Positions 1 to 8,789 of a stretch of 64,000 bases of DNA are shown piece by piece (the stretch's first letter is position 1; every line of letters begins with the position of its first letter). The DNA is from Kurthia populi. Its GTDB lineage: Bacteria > Bacillota > Bacilli > Bacillales_A > Planococcaceae. The position numbers and the translations under genes were made by a program. A model generated the notes under the pieces. The model did not search any database. It worked only from the letters and a program-made list of their open reading frames with translations, and was not told the DNA's origin. The stretch covers positions 1 to 64,000 of the forward strand of contig NZ_JBHUOR010000045.1 of the NCBI RefSeq assembly GCF_042686175.1, written 5' to 3'.

Positions 1-35
1 TCCTTTCTTTAGCTAGGGTTTTGTCCCAGCCTCTT
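1..35 (-). repeat. Partial terminus of the ~140-bp intergenic repeat family (copy R0)
   Basis: Positions 19-35 match the conserved outer end (TTTTGTCCCAGCCTCTT) of the repeats at 12751-12884, 26070-26206, 31811-31953 and 46339-46479. The orientation is that of the 46339 copy. The rest lies outside the window or has diverged. It sits just after the gcvPB stop, so it may belong to the terminator of the gcv operon. Confidence 0.55.
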
Positions 36-45
36 CATTAATAAA

Positions 46-1509
46 TTATGCTTTTTCGTAGCGTAATACCGGCTTACGTGCAGCTAACGTTTCATCTAAA
101 CGTTTAATGACTGTCGTGTGCGGTGCTTCTTGTACGATTTCAGGATTTTCTTCTGCTTCTTTCGCAATTTGAATCATCGCGTCACAGAAAGCATCTAATG
201 TTTCTTTTGCTTCTGTTTCCGTTGGTTCAATCATTAAACCTTCTTCAACATTAAGTGGGAAGTACGTAGTTGGCGGATGGTAGCCAAAATCTAACAGACG
301 TTTTGCAATATCCAATGTACGGACACCTAATTTTTTCTGACGGCTACCAGATAATACGAATTCATGCTTACAATGGCGGTCATATGGCAACTCATAAAAT
401 GGTTGCAGACGACGCATCATGTAGTTTGCATTAATAACCGCATTTTCTGTGACAGCTTTTAGACCATCTGGACCCATTGTGCGAATATATGTGTACGCAC
501 GTACGTTGATACCAAAATTCCCATAGTAAGGTTTTACGCGACCAATTGTTTGTGGACGGTCGTAGTCGAAGTGGAATGTACCCTCTTCTGTTTTCACTAA
601 TACTGGTTTTGGTAAGAATGGAATTAAGTCTGCTTTTACGCCAACCGGACCTGAACCAGGACCGCCACCGCCGTGAGGGCCTGTAAATGTTTTGTGTAAG
701 TTTAAGTGAACACAGTCAAAGCCCATATCCCCAGGACGTGCTTTTGACATAACAGCGTTCAAGTTTGCGCCGTCATAATACACTTTACCCCCGACACTAT
801 GCACGATATCTGCGATTTCTAAAATATCTTCTTCAAATAAGCCAAGTGTATTAGGGTTTGTTAACATTAATGCTGCTGTATCGTCACCCACTTTTGAGCG
901 AAGATCTTCTAAATCGACAAGACCATTTTCCGCTGTCGCAATCGTCACCGTATCAAAGCCTGCTACTGCTGCAGATGCTGGATTTGTACCATGCGCTGAG
1001 TCAGGAACTAATACTTTCGTGCGTTGTGTATCACCATTTGCTTCATGGAATGCACGAATCATCATAAGTGCTGTCCACTCACCATGCGCACCTGCTGCTG
1101 GCTGTAATGTTACTTCATCCATACCCGTGATTTCGATTAAATGTTCTTGTAGGTCATACATTAATTCTAATGCGCCTTGAACTGTTTCTTCATCTTGTAA
1201 TGGGTGAATATTTGCAAATCCAGGCATACGCGCTGCTGTTTCATTCATCTTCGGATTGTATTTCATCGTACAAGAACCGAGTGGATAGAAGCCTGAATCA
1301 ACACCATGATTACGACGAGATAGTGCGGTGTAGTGACGCATAATATCAAGTTCTGCTAATTCTGGTAATTCTGCTGCTTCTTCACGAATGAATTGTGCAG
1401 GTAAAATGCTTGCTAAGTCTACTTCTGGAACATCTAAAACAGGTACGCTATGGCCTACGCGACCTTCGCGAGATAATTCAAATACAAGTGGTTGATTGTC
1501 TTTATGCAT
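46..1509 (-). CDS. gcvPB: Glycine dehydrogenase (decarboxylating) subunit 2, P-protein beta
   Basis: The protein is the C-terminal half of the split P-protein (487 aa). With GcvPA it decarboxylates glycine on pyridoxal phosphate and passes the aminomethyl group to lipoyl-GcvH in the cytoplasm. The PLP lysine is visible in the NLHKTF motif (Lys273), followed by the glycine-rich GPHGGGGPG loop. It overlaps the end of gcvPA by 8 bp and has a GGAG site before its ATG, so translation is coupled. It is the last gene of the gcvT-gcvPA-gcvPB operon and is therefore under the glycine riboswitch at 4047-4230. The length matches the two-subunit type of Bacillus. No gcvH is present here; it must be elsewhere. 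Confidence 0.97.
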   Translation of the reverse strand: MHKDNQPLVFELSREGRVGHSVPVLDVPEVDLASILPAQFIREEAAELPELAELDIMRHYTALSRRNHGVDSGFYPLGSCTMKYNPKMNETAARMPGFANIHPLQDEETVQGALELMYDLQEHLIEITGMDEVTLQPAAGAHGEWTALMMIRAFHEANGDTQRTKVLVPDSAHGTNPASAAVAGFDTVTIATAENGLVDLEDLRSKVGDDTAALMLTNPNTLGLFEEDILEIADIVHSVGGKVYYDGANLNAVMSKARPGDMGFDCVHLNLHKTFTGPHGGGGPGSGPVGVKADLIPFLPKPVLVKTEEGTFHFDYDRPQTIGRVKPYYGNFGINVRAYTYIRTMGPDGLKAVTENAVINANYMMRRLQPFYELPYDRHCKHEFVLSGSRQKKLGVRTLDIAKRLLDFGYHPPTTYFPLNVEEGLMIEPTETEAKETLDAFCDAMIQIAKEAEENPEIVQEAPHTTVIKRLDETLAARKPVLRYEKA

Positions 1510-2869
1510 GGTGGGCCTCCATTTCTGCTACTTGAGCAGCTGTTGCTTGTACAAACGCATCGATTTCTTCTTTTGTGCGTTGTTCTGTCACACAAACTAA
1601 TGTGTGATTTTGAAGTTTTTCATCAACGCGACCAAGGTCGAAGCCACCGATAAAGCCTTGTGCTAATAATAATTTATTTAATGCTGTGACATTTGCTTTC
1701 ACATCAACAACGATTTCGTTAAAGTGTGCACCATCAAATGCGACAGTAAAGCCTGCTGCTTCAAATTGTTGTTTCGCATAATACGTTTTCACAATATTTT
1801 GTGATGCCATTTCACGAATTCCTTGCTTGCCAAGTGCTGTCATCGCAACAGAAGCTGCTAATGCATTGAGCGCTTGGTTTGAACAAATATTAGATGTCGC
1901 TTTTTCACGACGAATATGTTGTTCACGTGCTTGTAATGTTAACACGTAACCGCGACGACCTTCTTCATCTAATGTTTCCCCAACAAGACGGCCTGGCACT
2001 TTACGCATTAATTTTTTCGTTGTTGCAAAGTAACCACAGTGCGGTCCGCCAAAGCTTTCTGGAATACCGAATGGCTGTGCGTCACCTACTGTGATATCTG
2101 CACCCATTTTACCTGGAGGAGTAATCGATGCAAGTGCTAATGGATTGGAAGAGACGATTGATAAACCTTTCACCGCATGCACAAGCTCTGAAACTTTTGT
2201 CACATCTTCTAATTGACCGTAGAAGTTCGGATATTGCACCATAACAGCTGCTGTATTGTCATCGATTTGCGCTTCAAGTTCAGCTAAATCGGTTACACCA
2301 TTTGTTGCTTTCACTTCCACAACTTCGATTGATTGACCGTATGCATATGTTTTCACAACATCTTTTGCGATTGGATGAACAGCTTCTGATACTAAAATTT
2401 TCGACTTACGTGTAGAGCCCGCTGCAAGCATACCTGCTTCTGCTAATGCTGTACCGCCATCGTACATGGATGAGTTTGCTAAATCCATACCTGTTAATTC
2501 CGCAATCATCGTTTGGAATTCAAAGATAGCTTGTAATTCCCCTTGAGAAATTTCTGGTTGGTATGGTGTGTAAGCTGTATAAAATTCTGAGCGTGAAATA
2601 ACGTGGTCTACGACAACTGGTTTGTAGTGATCATAAACGCCTGCTCCTAAAAATGATGCGTATTCGTCGGTGTTGGCATTTTTCTTTGCTAAGCCTGCAA
2701 GTTCTTTAAGCAATGCTGATTCTGTTTTCGCTGGTTTAATATTGTATTCCCCTTGGAAACGTACACGTTCAGGGATGTCTGCAAATAATTCATCAACGGA
2801 AGAAACGCCAATCGTCTCTAACATTTCTTTTTGGTCTTGCTCAGTCATTGGTAAGTACCGATGCTTCAT
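1502..2869 (-). CDS. gcvPA: Glycine dehydrogenase (decarboxylating) subunit 1, P-protein alpha
   Basis: The protein is the N-terminal half of the split glycine decarboxylase (455 aa, usual length) and pairs with GcvPB. It has the family's N-terminal start and the motif QAREQHIRREKATSNICSNQ in the C-terminal half, but no PLP lysine, as expected for the alpha subunit. The ATG at 2869 has an AGAGAGG site upstream. It lies 27 bp after gcvT and overlaps gcvPB by 8 bp, so the three genes form one glycine-induced operon. Confidence 0.97.
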   Translation of the reverse strand: MKHRYLPMTEQDQKEMLETIGVSSVDELFADIPERVRFQGEYNIKPAKTESALLKELAGLAKKNANTDEYASFLGAGVYDHYKPVVVDHVISRSEFYTAYTPYQPEISQGELQAIFEFQTMIAELTGMDLANSSMYDGGTALAEAGMLAAGSTRKSKILVSEAVHPIAKDVVKTYAYGQSIEVVEVKATNGVTDLAELEAQIDDNTAAVMVQYPNFYGQLEDVTKVSELVHAVKGLSIVSSNPLALASITPPGKMGADITVGDAQPFGIPESFGGPHCGYFATTKKLMRKVPGRLVGETLDEEGRRGYVLTLQAREQHIRREKATSNICSNQALNALAASVAMTALGKQGIREMASQNIVKTYYAKQQFEAAGFTVAFDGAHFNEIVVDVKANVTALNKLLLAQGFIGGFDLGRVDEKLQNHTLVCVTEQRTKEEIDAFVQATAAQVAEMEAHHA

Positions 2870-2896
2870 TGGAAAAAACCTCTCTTTTAGTAAAAT

Positions 2897-3988
2897 TTAT
2901 TTTTGACGCTTATAAAATGGTGTTGCGACCGTTTTCACTTTCAAACGACGGTTACGAATCTCTACTTCTAGCTCTTTATCAAGCTCCGCATATTCCGCTT
3001 TAATAAGCGCTAAGCCGACATTACGTTTTGTGCTTGGTAATTGTGTTCCAGTTGTTACTTCACCGATTTCTTCATCGCCTAAAAATACTTTATAGCCATG
3101 TCGAGGTACACCTTTATCAATCATTTCAATACCGATTGATTTACGTGGTACACCTTGCTCTTTTTGTGCTAGCAACGCTTGTTTACCATTAAAATCGTCT
3201 TCTTTGTTTAATTTCACAACGAAATTGATGCCCGCTTCTAATGGTGAAATGTCTTTTGCTAACTCTTGTCCATAAAGTGGTAAGCACGCTTCAAAGCGCA
3301 ATGTATCACGAGAGCCTAAGCCACATGGTACAACCGCATCTGTCGCTAAAATTTTATCCCATAATGCTACAACTGTTTCTGGTGAACCATAAATTTCAAA
3401 GCCATCTTCCCCAGTGTAGCCTGTACGTGAAATTAATGTATTATGGCCTGCAATATCAACATTTTGTGCTAAACGGAATGGTTTAACATCTGTTAATGTG
3501 AAGTCTGTTAATGTTTGTAATGCCGCAATCGCTTTTGGTCCTTGAATCGCCAATTGTCCAAAATTTTCTGAATCATTCGTGATTGTAATGTCACCAAATG
3601 CTTGTTCTTCCATCCAAGCAACATCTTTTTCAATATTCGCTGCGTTTACGACTAATAAATATTTTTCTTCACCTAATCGGTAAATAAGTAAGTCATCAAC
3701 TACCCCACCGTCTGTATAACACATTGTTGTATATTGTGTTTGATCGATAGCAACTTTTGATACATCATTCGTTACGAGCTTTTGTAAATAAGCTAAGCTG
3801 CCAGGACCTTCAACGAATACTTCTCCCATATGTGAAACATCGAAAAGACCAGCTGCTTCACGAACTGCTGCATGCTCCTCTTTAATTGAACTAAATTGAA
3901 CTGGTAATTCCCAACCACCAAAATCGATTGTTTTGCCGCCGAACTTAGCGTACGAATCGAATAATGGGGTACGTTTTAATGTTGACAC
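2897..3988 (-). CDS. gcvT: Aminomethyltransferase, T-protein of the glycine cleavage system
   Basis: The 363-aa protein transfers the methylene group from aminomethyl-lipoyl-GcvH to tetrahydrofolate, releasing ammonia. The N-terminal folate-binding part (RTPLFDSY, GGWELPVQFSSI, DVSHMGE) and the later SRTGYTGEDGFEIY motif are typical of GcvT. The start is a GTG at 3988 behind AAGGAGGGG. It is the first gene of the gcv operon, immediately downstream of a tandem glycine riboswitch and terminator, so transcription into it should rise with glycine. Confidence 0.97.
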   Translation of the reverse strand: MSTLKRTPLFDSYAKFGGKTIDFGGWELPVQFSSIKEEHAAVREAAGLFDVSHMGEVFVEGPGSLAYLQKLVTNDVSKVAIDQTQYTTMCYTDGGVVDDLLIYRLGEEKYLLVVNAANIEKDVAWMEEQAFGDITITNDSENFGQLAIQGPKAIAALQTLTDFTLTDVKPFRLAQNVDIAGHNTLISRTGYTGEDGFEIYGSPETVVALWDKILATDAVVPCGLGSRDTLRFEACLPLYGQELAKDISPLEAGINFVVKLNKEDDFNGKQALLAQKEQGVPRKSIGIEMIDKGVPRHGYKVFLGDEEIGEVTTGTQLPSTKRNVGLALIKAEYAELDKELEVEIRNRRLKVKTVATPFYKRQK

Positions 3989-4009
3989 ATTAACCCCTCC
4001 TTGTTTTCA

Positions 4010-4051
4010 AAAAAAAACAGAGAAATCCCTTATAATTAAAGGATTTCTCTG
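4010..4051 (-). terminator. Riboswitch-controlled terminator upstream of gcvT
   Basis: The minus-strand RNA forms an 11-bp stem (CAGAGAAATCC with GGATTTCTCTG) followed by eight U residues. It directly follows the second glycine aptamer, the expected place for the expression platform. In the Bacillus gcvT system glycine binding prevents this terminator; the same is inferred here. Confidence 0.9.
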
Positions 4052-4230
4052 TCCATGCACCTGAAAGTTTAACCAGAAAACTGGCTGTCATCGTGGGTGG
4101 CTACCCGAAGTAGCGCTCTCCAGAGTTGCGTCCAATACGAGTCTTTTTGCCTGAGAGATTCATAGTTTCCCATTTGCTCCTTCGGCGACACAGTCAAGTG
4201 TTCTCTCCCCATATCTTCATCCGCTTCCAT
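4047..4230 (-). ncRNA. Tandem glycine riboswitch (two aptamers)
   Basis: Read on the minus strand, the leader has two glycine-aptamer modules in series. Aptamer 1 (about 4230-4138) has GGGGAGAG, CGCCGAAGGAGCAA and CTCTCAGGCAAAAAG. Aptamer 2 (about 4137-4047) has CTCTGGAGAG, CACCCACGATGACAG and ACTTTCAGGTGCATGGACAGAG. The linker between them is short, as in cooperative tandem glycine switches, and a terminator follows. It controls the gcv operon, turning glycine breakdown on when glycine is abundant. Confidence 0.95.
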
Positions 4231-4346
4231 TATGATCATGTAGTATTACAGGATTTCTTGTCTATATCCTAACATTCACAATTCATTCTTGCAATATAAT
4301 TCGTTAAATATTTTAAATACGAACAATTAATGTTTTTATCATTAAA

Positions 4347-4859
4347 TTATTCGCCTTTTAAACGATTCACTTGGAAGCCACAATATTCTACAATCTGTCT
4401 CAACGAACGATTTTCCGTTCGTACTGAGATATGTGTGCACTGCTTATAATATTTTCTGCGCTCGTGGTACAAATCTTCTAATTCTTGTTTCGTTGATCGT
4501 TGAACAATTGGACGATTTTTATCCTTGTGGATACGTTTCCAAATGTCTGGGAAAGTAGCATCTAAAAATAATACTAAGCCTGTTTCTCGCATGATTTTAC
4601 GGTTTTTTGGGTTCATCGCAACGCCACCACCTGTGGCAATGATACAAAATTCATCACGAAAATCCATTAAAAATTCCGTTTCAATTTTTCGAAAAGCTTC
4701 TTCTCCCTTTTGTTCAAAGATTTCCGGTATAGTCATCTTTTCTCTACGAACAATTTCTGTATCCATGTCGTAGTAAGGTAACTTTAAAAAATAACTAAGT
4801 CTTCTGCCAATGGCACTTTTTCCAGAGCCCATAAAACCGACCAAATAAATTTTACGCAC
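4347..4859 (-). CDS. aroK: Shikimate kinase
   Basis: The 170-aa protein phosphorylates shikimate with ATP in the chorismate pathway. The Walker A loop GFMGSGKS is at residues 8-15, the shikimate-binding DMDTEI follows at about 32-37, and the family signature GGGVAM lies around residue 77. The start is a GTG at 4859 behind AAGGTGAAAAT. It lies just downstream of comGG on the same strand, as in B. subtilis, with an AT-rich gap of about 130 bp in which it may have its own promoter. Confidence 0.95.
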   Translation of the reverse strand: MRKIYLVGFMGSGKSAIGRRLSYFLKLPYYDMDTEIVRREKMTIPEIFEQKGEEAFRKIETEFLMDFRDEFCIIATGGGVAMNPKNRKIMRETGLVLFLDATFPDIWKRIHKDKNRPIVQRSTKQELEDLYHERRKYYKQCTHISVRTENRSLRQIVEYCGFQVNRLKGE

Positions 4860-4986
4860 ATTTTCACCTTCTTAATGACGACAAACAACACTGTTGCTAC
4901 TCAACACTATTTTTATTTATAGTAGCATGAACATCTCCGGATTCCAACGATATTCTCTAATATATCATGAAAAAGAAGGGAATTTT

Positions 4987-5268
4987 TTACGGTTTATTTT
5001 GCAAATCTGTAACTGTTACAACCTCTTCATTCCTTTGCTGCATAATAAACATCCGTTTTTCAATGCGCTGCTGTTCCAAATAACGATAGTTTTCAATCGT
5101 ATTTAAATACGTTGTATATGATAAAACCATTACGGTGACATAGAGCGTTGTCATCATCAAAAAGAAAAAACTAATTAGAAATAACGACCCCTGCTCATTA
5201 GCTAGTATTCGGTAAAATGATGGTTGCCTCTCTATTCTGTTGGGCACGCAAAAATTGAATTTGTACAT
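4987..5268 (-). CDS. comGG: ComGG-like minor pseudopilin
   Basis: This short protein (up to 93 aa) is the last gene of the comG operon, in the position of comGG. It has one hydrophobic segment (FLISFFFLMMTTLYVTVMVL) and a polar C-terminus with QQR-type helices. Sequence identity in this family is low, so the call rests on synteny, size and topology. It overlaps comGF by about 70 bp when read from the ATG at 5268. A start inside, for example the GTG eight codons later, is equally possible. Confidence 0.65.
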   Translation of the reverse strand: MYKFNFCVPNRIERQPSFYRILANEQGSLFLISFFFLMMTTLYVTVMVLSYTTYLNTIENYRYLEQQRIEKRMFIMQQRNEEVVTVTDLQNKP

Positions 5269-5674
5269 ACAATTTATCCTCTTCTACTTTAAAATTTATC
5301 GTCTTTACATTCGTCAACAGCACAACATGACCTCCCGCTTTTTCAAATGTTGAATACACAATATGGTCACGGAATATAATACGATTTTCCTCCCCTTTAT
5401 TTTGATGGAAATAAACGATATTCTGTGCATCATTGTCAACTTGAACCGTCGTGCTCTCTTCTATATTTTTTGACAGAATGGTCACAAATCGTTCCCATAA
5501 CATATTTTCGGGAATAATATATGATTGTAATTTTGCAATGAAAGGTGAAAATACGAGTATCATATTTAAACACAACATTAAAATGGACAACTGTAATAAC
5601 GCATCTAATAACGTATAGCCTCTGTCACCTAGAAATTTCGAAGCAAATATCCTTTTGCTGCTGAAACACCTCAT
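5198..5674 (-). CDS. comGF: ComGF-like competence protein (minor pseudopilin)
   Basis: The 158-aa protein has a prepilin-like N-terminus: a short basic leader, then DRGYTLLDALLQLSILMLCL and a hydrophobic helix ending near residue 45. The C-terminal part contains RIIFRDHIVYS and a beta-rich stretch typical of the ComGF family. It overlaps comGE by about 50 bp and comGG by about 70 bp, showing a compressed, translationally coupled operon. It should be a minor component of the DNA-uptake pseudopilus. Confidence 0.8.
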   Translation of the reverse strand: MRCFSSKRIFASKFLGDRGYTLLDALLQLSILMLCLNMILVFSPFIAKLQSYIIPENMLWERFVTILSKNIEESTTVQVDNDAQNIVYFHQNKGEENRIIFRDHIVYSTFEKAGGHVVLLTNVKTINFKVEEDKLYVQIQFLRAQQNREATIILPNTS

Positions 5675-5948
5675 ATTCTACGCACATCCTTTTTTCATTG
5701 CCATGCCAAAAGTAGCTTTCTCCATTATAGGTGACTCTATTACTCATCAACGTCGGCTGTTTTTTCTGCTCAAGTAATGCATTGTAAGCAATTCGATGTG
5801 CATGATAATTACGTTCAACTATATGGACCTGTTGCATCATCGTAATAAAAAGGGGAAACAGCGTCCCAAAAACAAGTAAACAAACGGCTAAGCTAAATAA
5901 CGCTTCAATAACTGAAGTTCCTCGCTCCTGCTTTAGTATCGTTCTAAT
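5625..5948 (-). CDS. comGE: ComGE-like minor pseudopilin, probable ATT start
   Basis: An ATG-based reading gives only 71 aa from 5840 and would cut off the prepilin helix. The same frame is open upstream and encodes a pilin-like segment (QERGTSVIEALFSLAV) and a complete hydrophobic helix. Between the upstream in-frame TGA and 5840 there is no ATG, GTG or TTG. The best initiator is ATT at 5948-5946, seven bases after GGGAGGGGG, giving 107 aa, close to the family length. It overlaps the end of comGD by 16 bp. The gene order supports ComGE. Confidence 0.75.
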   Translation of the reverse strand: MRTILKQERGTSVIEALFSLAVCLLVFGTLFPLFITMMQQVHIVERNYHAHRIAYNALLEQKKQPTLMSNRVTYNGESYFWHGNEKRMCVEYEVFQQQKDICFEISR

Positions 5949-6370
5949 TTTGGTACCCCCTCCCCGATATATAAGATGATTCTGTATTTTTTCTGATCAG
6001 CTTGAAAGTGAATTTGTTTTGATTCACTCGCGGCTCCGCTATTATTAAAAGTAAGTTTATTCATGCCACTTGAGATTAATTTCATTTGTTTTGGTAACGC
6101 CATTTCTTTCATAACAATATTACCGTTATAAACTTCATAATAAAGTTGATTATTTTTTGTCATAAATAAAATCGAACTTTTTACATTTGTCCGTTCCGCA
6201 AGGCTTTGTACATATTGAATATCTTTTAAGATTTGTTCCATATATAAATCAGACTCGTGAATCGTCCATTGGCGATAGCCAAATTGTGTCGTCACAAGTA
6301 AAATCATTAAAATAATGGTTAGTACGAGAAGCATTTCAATGAATGTAAAACCTTTGCTACTTCGCAACAC
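5933..6370 (-). CDS. comGD: ComGD-like minor pseudopilin
   Basis: The 145-aa protein has a classic type IV prepilin leader and cleavage site, SSKGFTFIEMLLVL, with the conserved Glu at +5 followed by a hydrophobic helix. The rest is the soluble GspH/ComGD-type domain. The start is GTG at 6370 (TTG follows at once) and overlaps the end of comGC by 14 bp. ComC peptidase would process it, and it would take part in the competence pseudopilus. Confidence 0.88.
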   Translation of the reverse strand: MLRSSKGFTFIEMLLVLTIILMILLVTTQFGYRQWTIHESDLYMEQILKDIQYVQSLAERTNVKSSILFMTKNNQLYYEVYNGNIVMKEMALPKQMKLISSGMNKLTFNNSGAASESKQIHFQADQKKYRIILYIGEGVPKLERY

Positions 6371-6662
6371 CTACCACCCCATCAATAAAGGTGATTTGTT
6401 TTCCCTTACAACTTCGTTCATCCGAGCCTTTTGTCAAGTAACCTTTCGTTTCTAACTCGCCAATTGACGCTGGATAAACACCTTCATCAATCCGATAAGC
6501 CTCCACCTGTCCTTGTGCCATTTTAAGATATGCATTACACCCTTTTTCATCTACTGTAGCGAAATGCTTTGTGACATTTGGAATCGCAATCAAAATAAGC
6601 ACTGTAATAATAAACAACACAATCAACATTTCAATTAATGTAAAACCTTTTTCATTTTTCAA
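6357..6662 (-). CDS. comGC: ComGC major competence pseudopilin
   Basis: The 101-aa protein has the prepilin motif KGFTLIEMLIVL immediately at the N-terminus, then the transmembrane helix and a short globular part with two cysteines (KGCNAYL and RSCKGKQ) that can form the intramolecular disulfide known for ComGC. The start is a TTG at 6662 behind AAGGAGG. It is the main subunit of the pseudopilus that brings DNA through the wall to ComEA. Confidence 0.94.
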   Translation of the reverse strand: MKNEKGFTLIEMLIVLFIITVLILIAIPNVTKHFATVDEKGCNAYLKMAQGQVEAYRIDEGVYPASIGELETKGYLTKGSDERSCKGKQITFIDGVVGVAK

Positions 6663-6677
6663 TATCTTTATTCCTCC

Positions 6678-7754
6678 TTATACAAAATCAATCATTTGAT
6701 ACATCGGTAATAAAATGGCTAAATAGGCACCTAAAATACAAACCGCAATTAGGCAAAAAAACAACGGCTGTACAATGCCAAGCAACCGATTTACGAGCTG
6801 CTGTTGTTTTGTTGCAATCAATTCCCCGTACATAATAAGTTCGCGACCTAAATTCCCTCCTCTCTCTCCGTGCATAATACAACTAGCAAAATCGCGCTGA
6901 AAATACGGTACTTCTTTTACTGCTTCTGACAATAATTGTCCTCGTAAAATAAACGTATACAAATGCGTAGCCAAATAACGAATATATGGCTGATAGGTTT
7001 GTTGCTTTAAAATGGTCAACGCATCTTGTAGCGACAAGCCACTCGTCAGTAATGTGCCAATTTCTTCTGCTAGTTGCTTTGTAAACATTAATTGAAAAAA
7101 TAGCCTTAGTGGATAAATACGATAAACAAACGAAAGTTGTGCTGCTACATCACGTCTTGAGCCGATTATGACCGCTCCTGCAATCGCTACAGCCACCATG
7201 CTAAATAGCACAATAAAAACATCTGGTAAATGTAATAAAAGCCTTGATACGGTCAATTCAATCCATGTTTTATGACTAGTCGTCGTAGAAAACATGGTCG
7301 ACATTTGTGGTAAAAAAAACTGGCGAAAGCCAATGAGAAGAAAAACGAGAAGAAAAAAAAGGGTGAATGGATAGGTTAATAATTTAAGCATCATCTGGTT
7401 ATTTTTTGTTTGGCGGTCCATCTGTGCTGCAACATGCTCTAATGCACGATGAAATTCACCACGCTGTTCTGCTAATTGCAGTGTTAATAAATAGCGCGAG
7501 GATACACCAAAGTAAAAAAAGACCGTCGTCATCGGATGCCCTTCTTTTAATAAATTCTTTATATGTGCCAAAGATATTTCTTCATTTGTCATATGATGGG
7601 GCGCTAGCATATGCAGTGAATCATAAAAGGTATAGCCTTCTGATAGTAATTTAGCGAGTTTCCCTAAAAAGGCATTTGGTTGCTTCAGGCGTTTTTTACT
7701 GCGTTGTCTAGTACGCCACTCACTGTAAATTAGTGGTGCAGAGAATTCGACCAT
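6678..7754 (-). CDS. comGB: ComGB, polytopic membrane platform protein of the pseudopilus
   Basis: The protein has two tandem GspF-type domains, each ending in hydrophobic segments (about residues 135-160, 190-215 and the C-terminal FFCLIAVCILGAYLAILLP). It anchors the ComGA ATPase and assembles ComGC. I choose ATG 7754 because AAAGGGG lies eight bases upstream; ATG 7772 (behind AAGGAC) and 7796 are alternatives. It overlaps comGA by about 35 bp, so the two are coupled. It starts about 15 bp before comGC in operon order. Confidence 0.92.
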   Translation of the reverse strand: MVEFSAPLIYSEWRTRQRSKKRLKQPNAFLGKLAKLLSEGYTFYDSLHMLAPHHMTNEEISLAHIKNLLKEGHPMTTVFFYFGVSSRYLLTLQLAEQRGEFHRALEHVAAQMDRQTKNNQMMLKLLTYPFTLFFLLVFLLIGFRQFFLPQMSTMFSTTTSHKTWIELTVSRLLLHLPDVFIVLFSMVAVAIAGAVIIGSRRDVAAQLSFVYRIYPLRLFFQLMFTKQLAEEIGTLLTSGLSLQDALTILKQQTYQPYIRYLATHLYTFILRGQLLSEAVKEVPYFQRDFASCIMHGERGGNLGRELIMYGELIATKQQQLVNRLLGIVQPLFFCLIAVCILGAYLAILLPMYQMIDFV

Positions 7755-8751
7755 CTCGTATACCCCTTTCATATTGTCCTTGTAATGTTTCGTCATAAGG
7801 TAGCTGAAATGAATGACCCGTATCCGCTAACACTTCGTGAATTTTTTGTTCATCTAAAATTTCAAATAAAGCACGAACATTTTGCTGTTGCTCATCTTTT
7901 ATTGGCACAAGCCGCTGCGCAATAATCGCTACCAAGGTTTGACGTAAATCCTCTTTTGAAATACCTAAATCGAGTAAACGATAAATACAGCCTACTGAAT
8001 CTTTTGCATGTATCGTACTAAAAACGAGATGCCCTGTCAGAGCTGCCTCTATCGCTATTTTAGCTGTTACTTTATCTCGAATTTCACCAATCATCATCAC
8101 ATCAGGAGAATGTCGTAAAATTGCTTTTAAGCCGACCTCATATGTAACGCCAGCACGTTCATTCACTTGCACTTGTAGTAAATGGGCTTGTGGATGCTCT
8201 ACAGGATCCTCTAGTGAAATCACCTGTTTTTGCTCTGCTACGGCACATTGCTGTACGAGAGAATACAGCGTCGTTGATTTTCCAGAGCCTGTCGGACCGG
8301 TCATAAATACCAAACCTTGTCTTCTTTTAGGTAATTCATATAATGTGGCAATACTTTGCTCGAACACGCCTAGCTCATCAAGTAATTTTGCCTCGTGATG
8401 ATACATCATACGTAAAATTAAACTTTCATGTGAAAAAGCAGAAGGTAATGTAGAAACGCGACATGCGAAGCGCTCCTGCTCTAAATCCATTTGAAAGGCC
8501 CCACTTTGTGGCTTTCGTTGATCGCCAATATCTAACGCAGCTTCAAACTTAAAGAATGAAATAAAGCGCGTCGCTAGTGGAATCGTCATCTCATTCATAT
8601 GGAAAAGTTGATGAAATTTCCGAAAATAAACGTCATATCGTTCTCTATTGGGCAAAAAGAGAACATCACTCGCCTGAAATAACATGGCTTGCTGCAATAA
8701 CTGCTTGGCTTGTTGTTCAATTTGCTGTTCGATGATGCTCAACCTCCTCAA
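7720..8751 (-). CDS. comGA: ComGA, assembly ATPase for DNA uptake
   Basis: This GspE/PilT-family ATPase (up to 343 aa) has Walker A TGPTGSGKST near residue 155, the Asp box with LEDPVEH, a Walker B region (MMIGEIRD) and the His box GHLVFSTIHAKD. It powers pseudopilus assembly. The start is uncertain: the frame opens at TTG 8751, but that codon precedes the AGGAGG site, and TTG 8742 abuts it. Only ATC codons at 8736 and 8733 are correctly spaced, and they match the length of the B. subtilis N-terminus. It is the first gene of the comG operon. Confidence 0.94.
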   Translation of the reverse strand: MRRLSIIEQQIEQQAKQLLQQAMLFQASDVLFLPNRERYDVYFRKFHQLFHMNEMTIPLATRFISFFKFEAALDIGDQRKPQSGAFQMDLEQERFACRVSTLPSAFSHESLILRMMYHHEAKLLDELGVFEQSIATLYELPKRRQGLVFMTGPTGSGKSTTLYSLVQQCAVAEQKQVISLEDPVEHPQAHLLQVQVNERAGVTYEVGLKAILRHSPDVMMIGEIRDKVTAKIAIEAALTGHLVFSTIHAKDSVGCIYRLLDLGISKEDLRQTLVAIIAQRLVPIKDEQQQNVRALFEILDEQKIHEVLADTGHSFQLPYDETLQGQYERGIRDGRILCTTNLQ

Positions 8752-8789
8752 TTATTATTATAATGAGTATACGAACTTCCGTTTTTTAA

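Noticed and set aside
858..1067. Plus-strand open frame inside gcvPB
   Set aside because: It lies antisense to a well-conserved gene, has no ribosome binding site and no family resemblance. The same holds for the many antisense frames in pst, pbpA, dnaG, pgpH and floA.
5625..5840. comGE as a truncated 71-aa pseudogene
   Set aside because: The same frame continues upstream with a complete pilin helix and ends at a strong binding site. Only the start codon is unusual.
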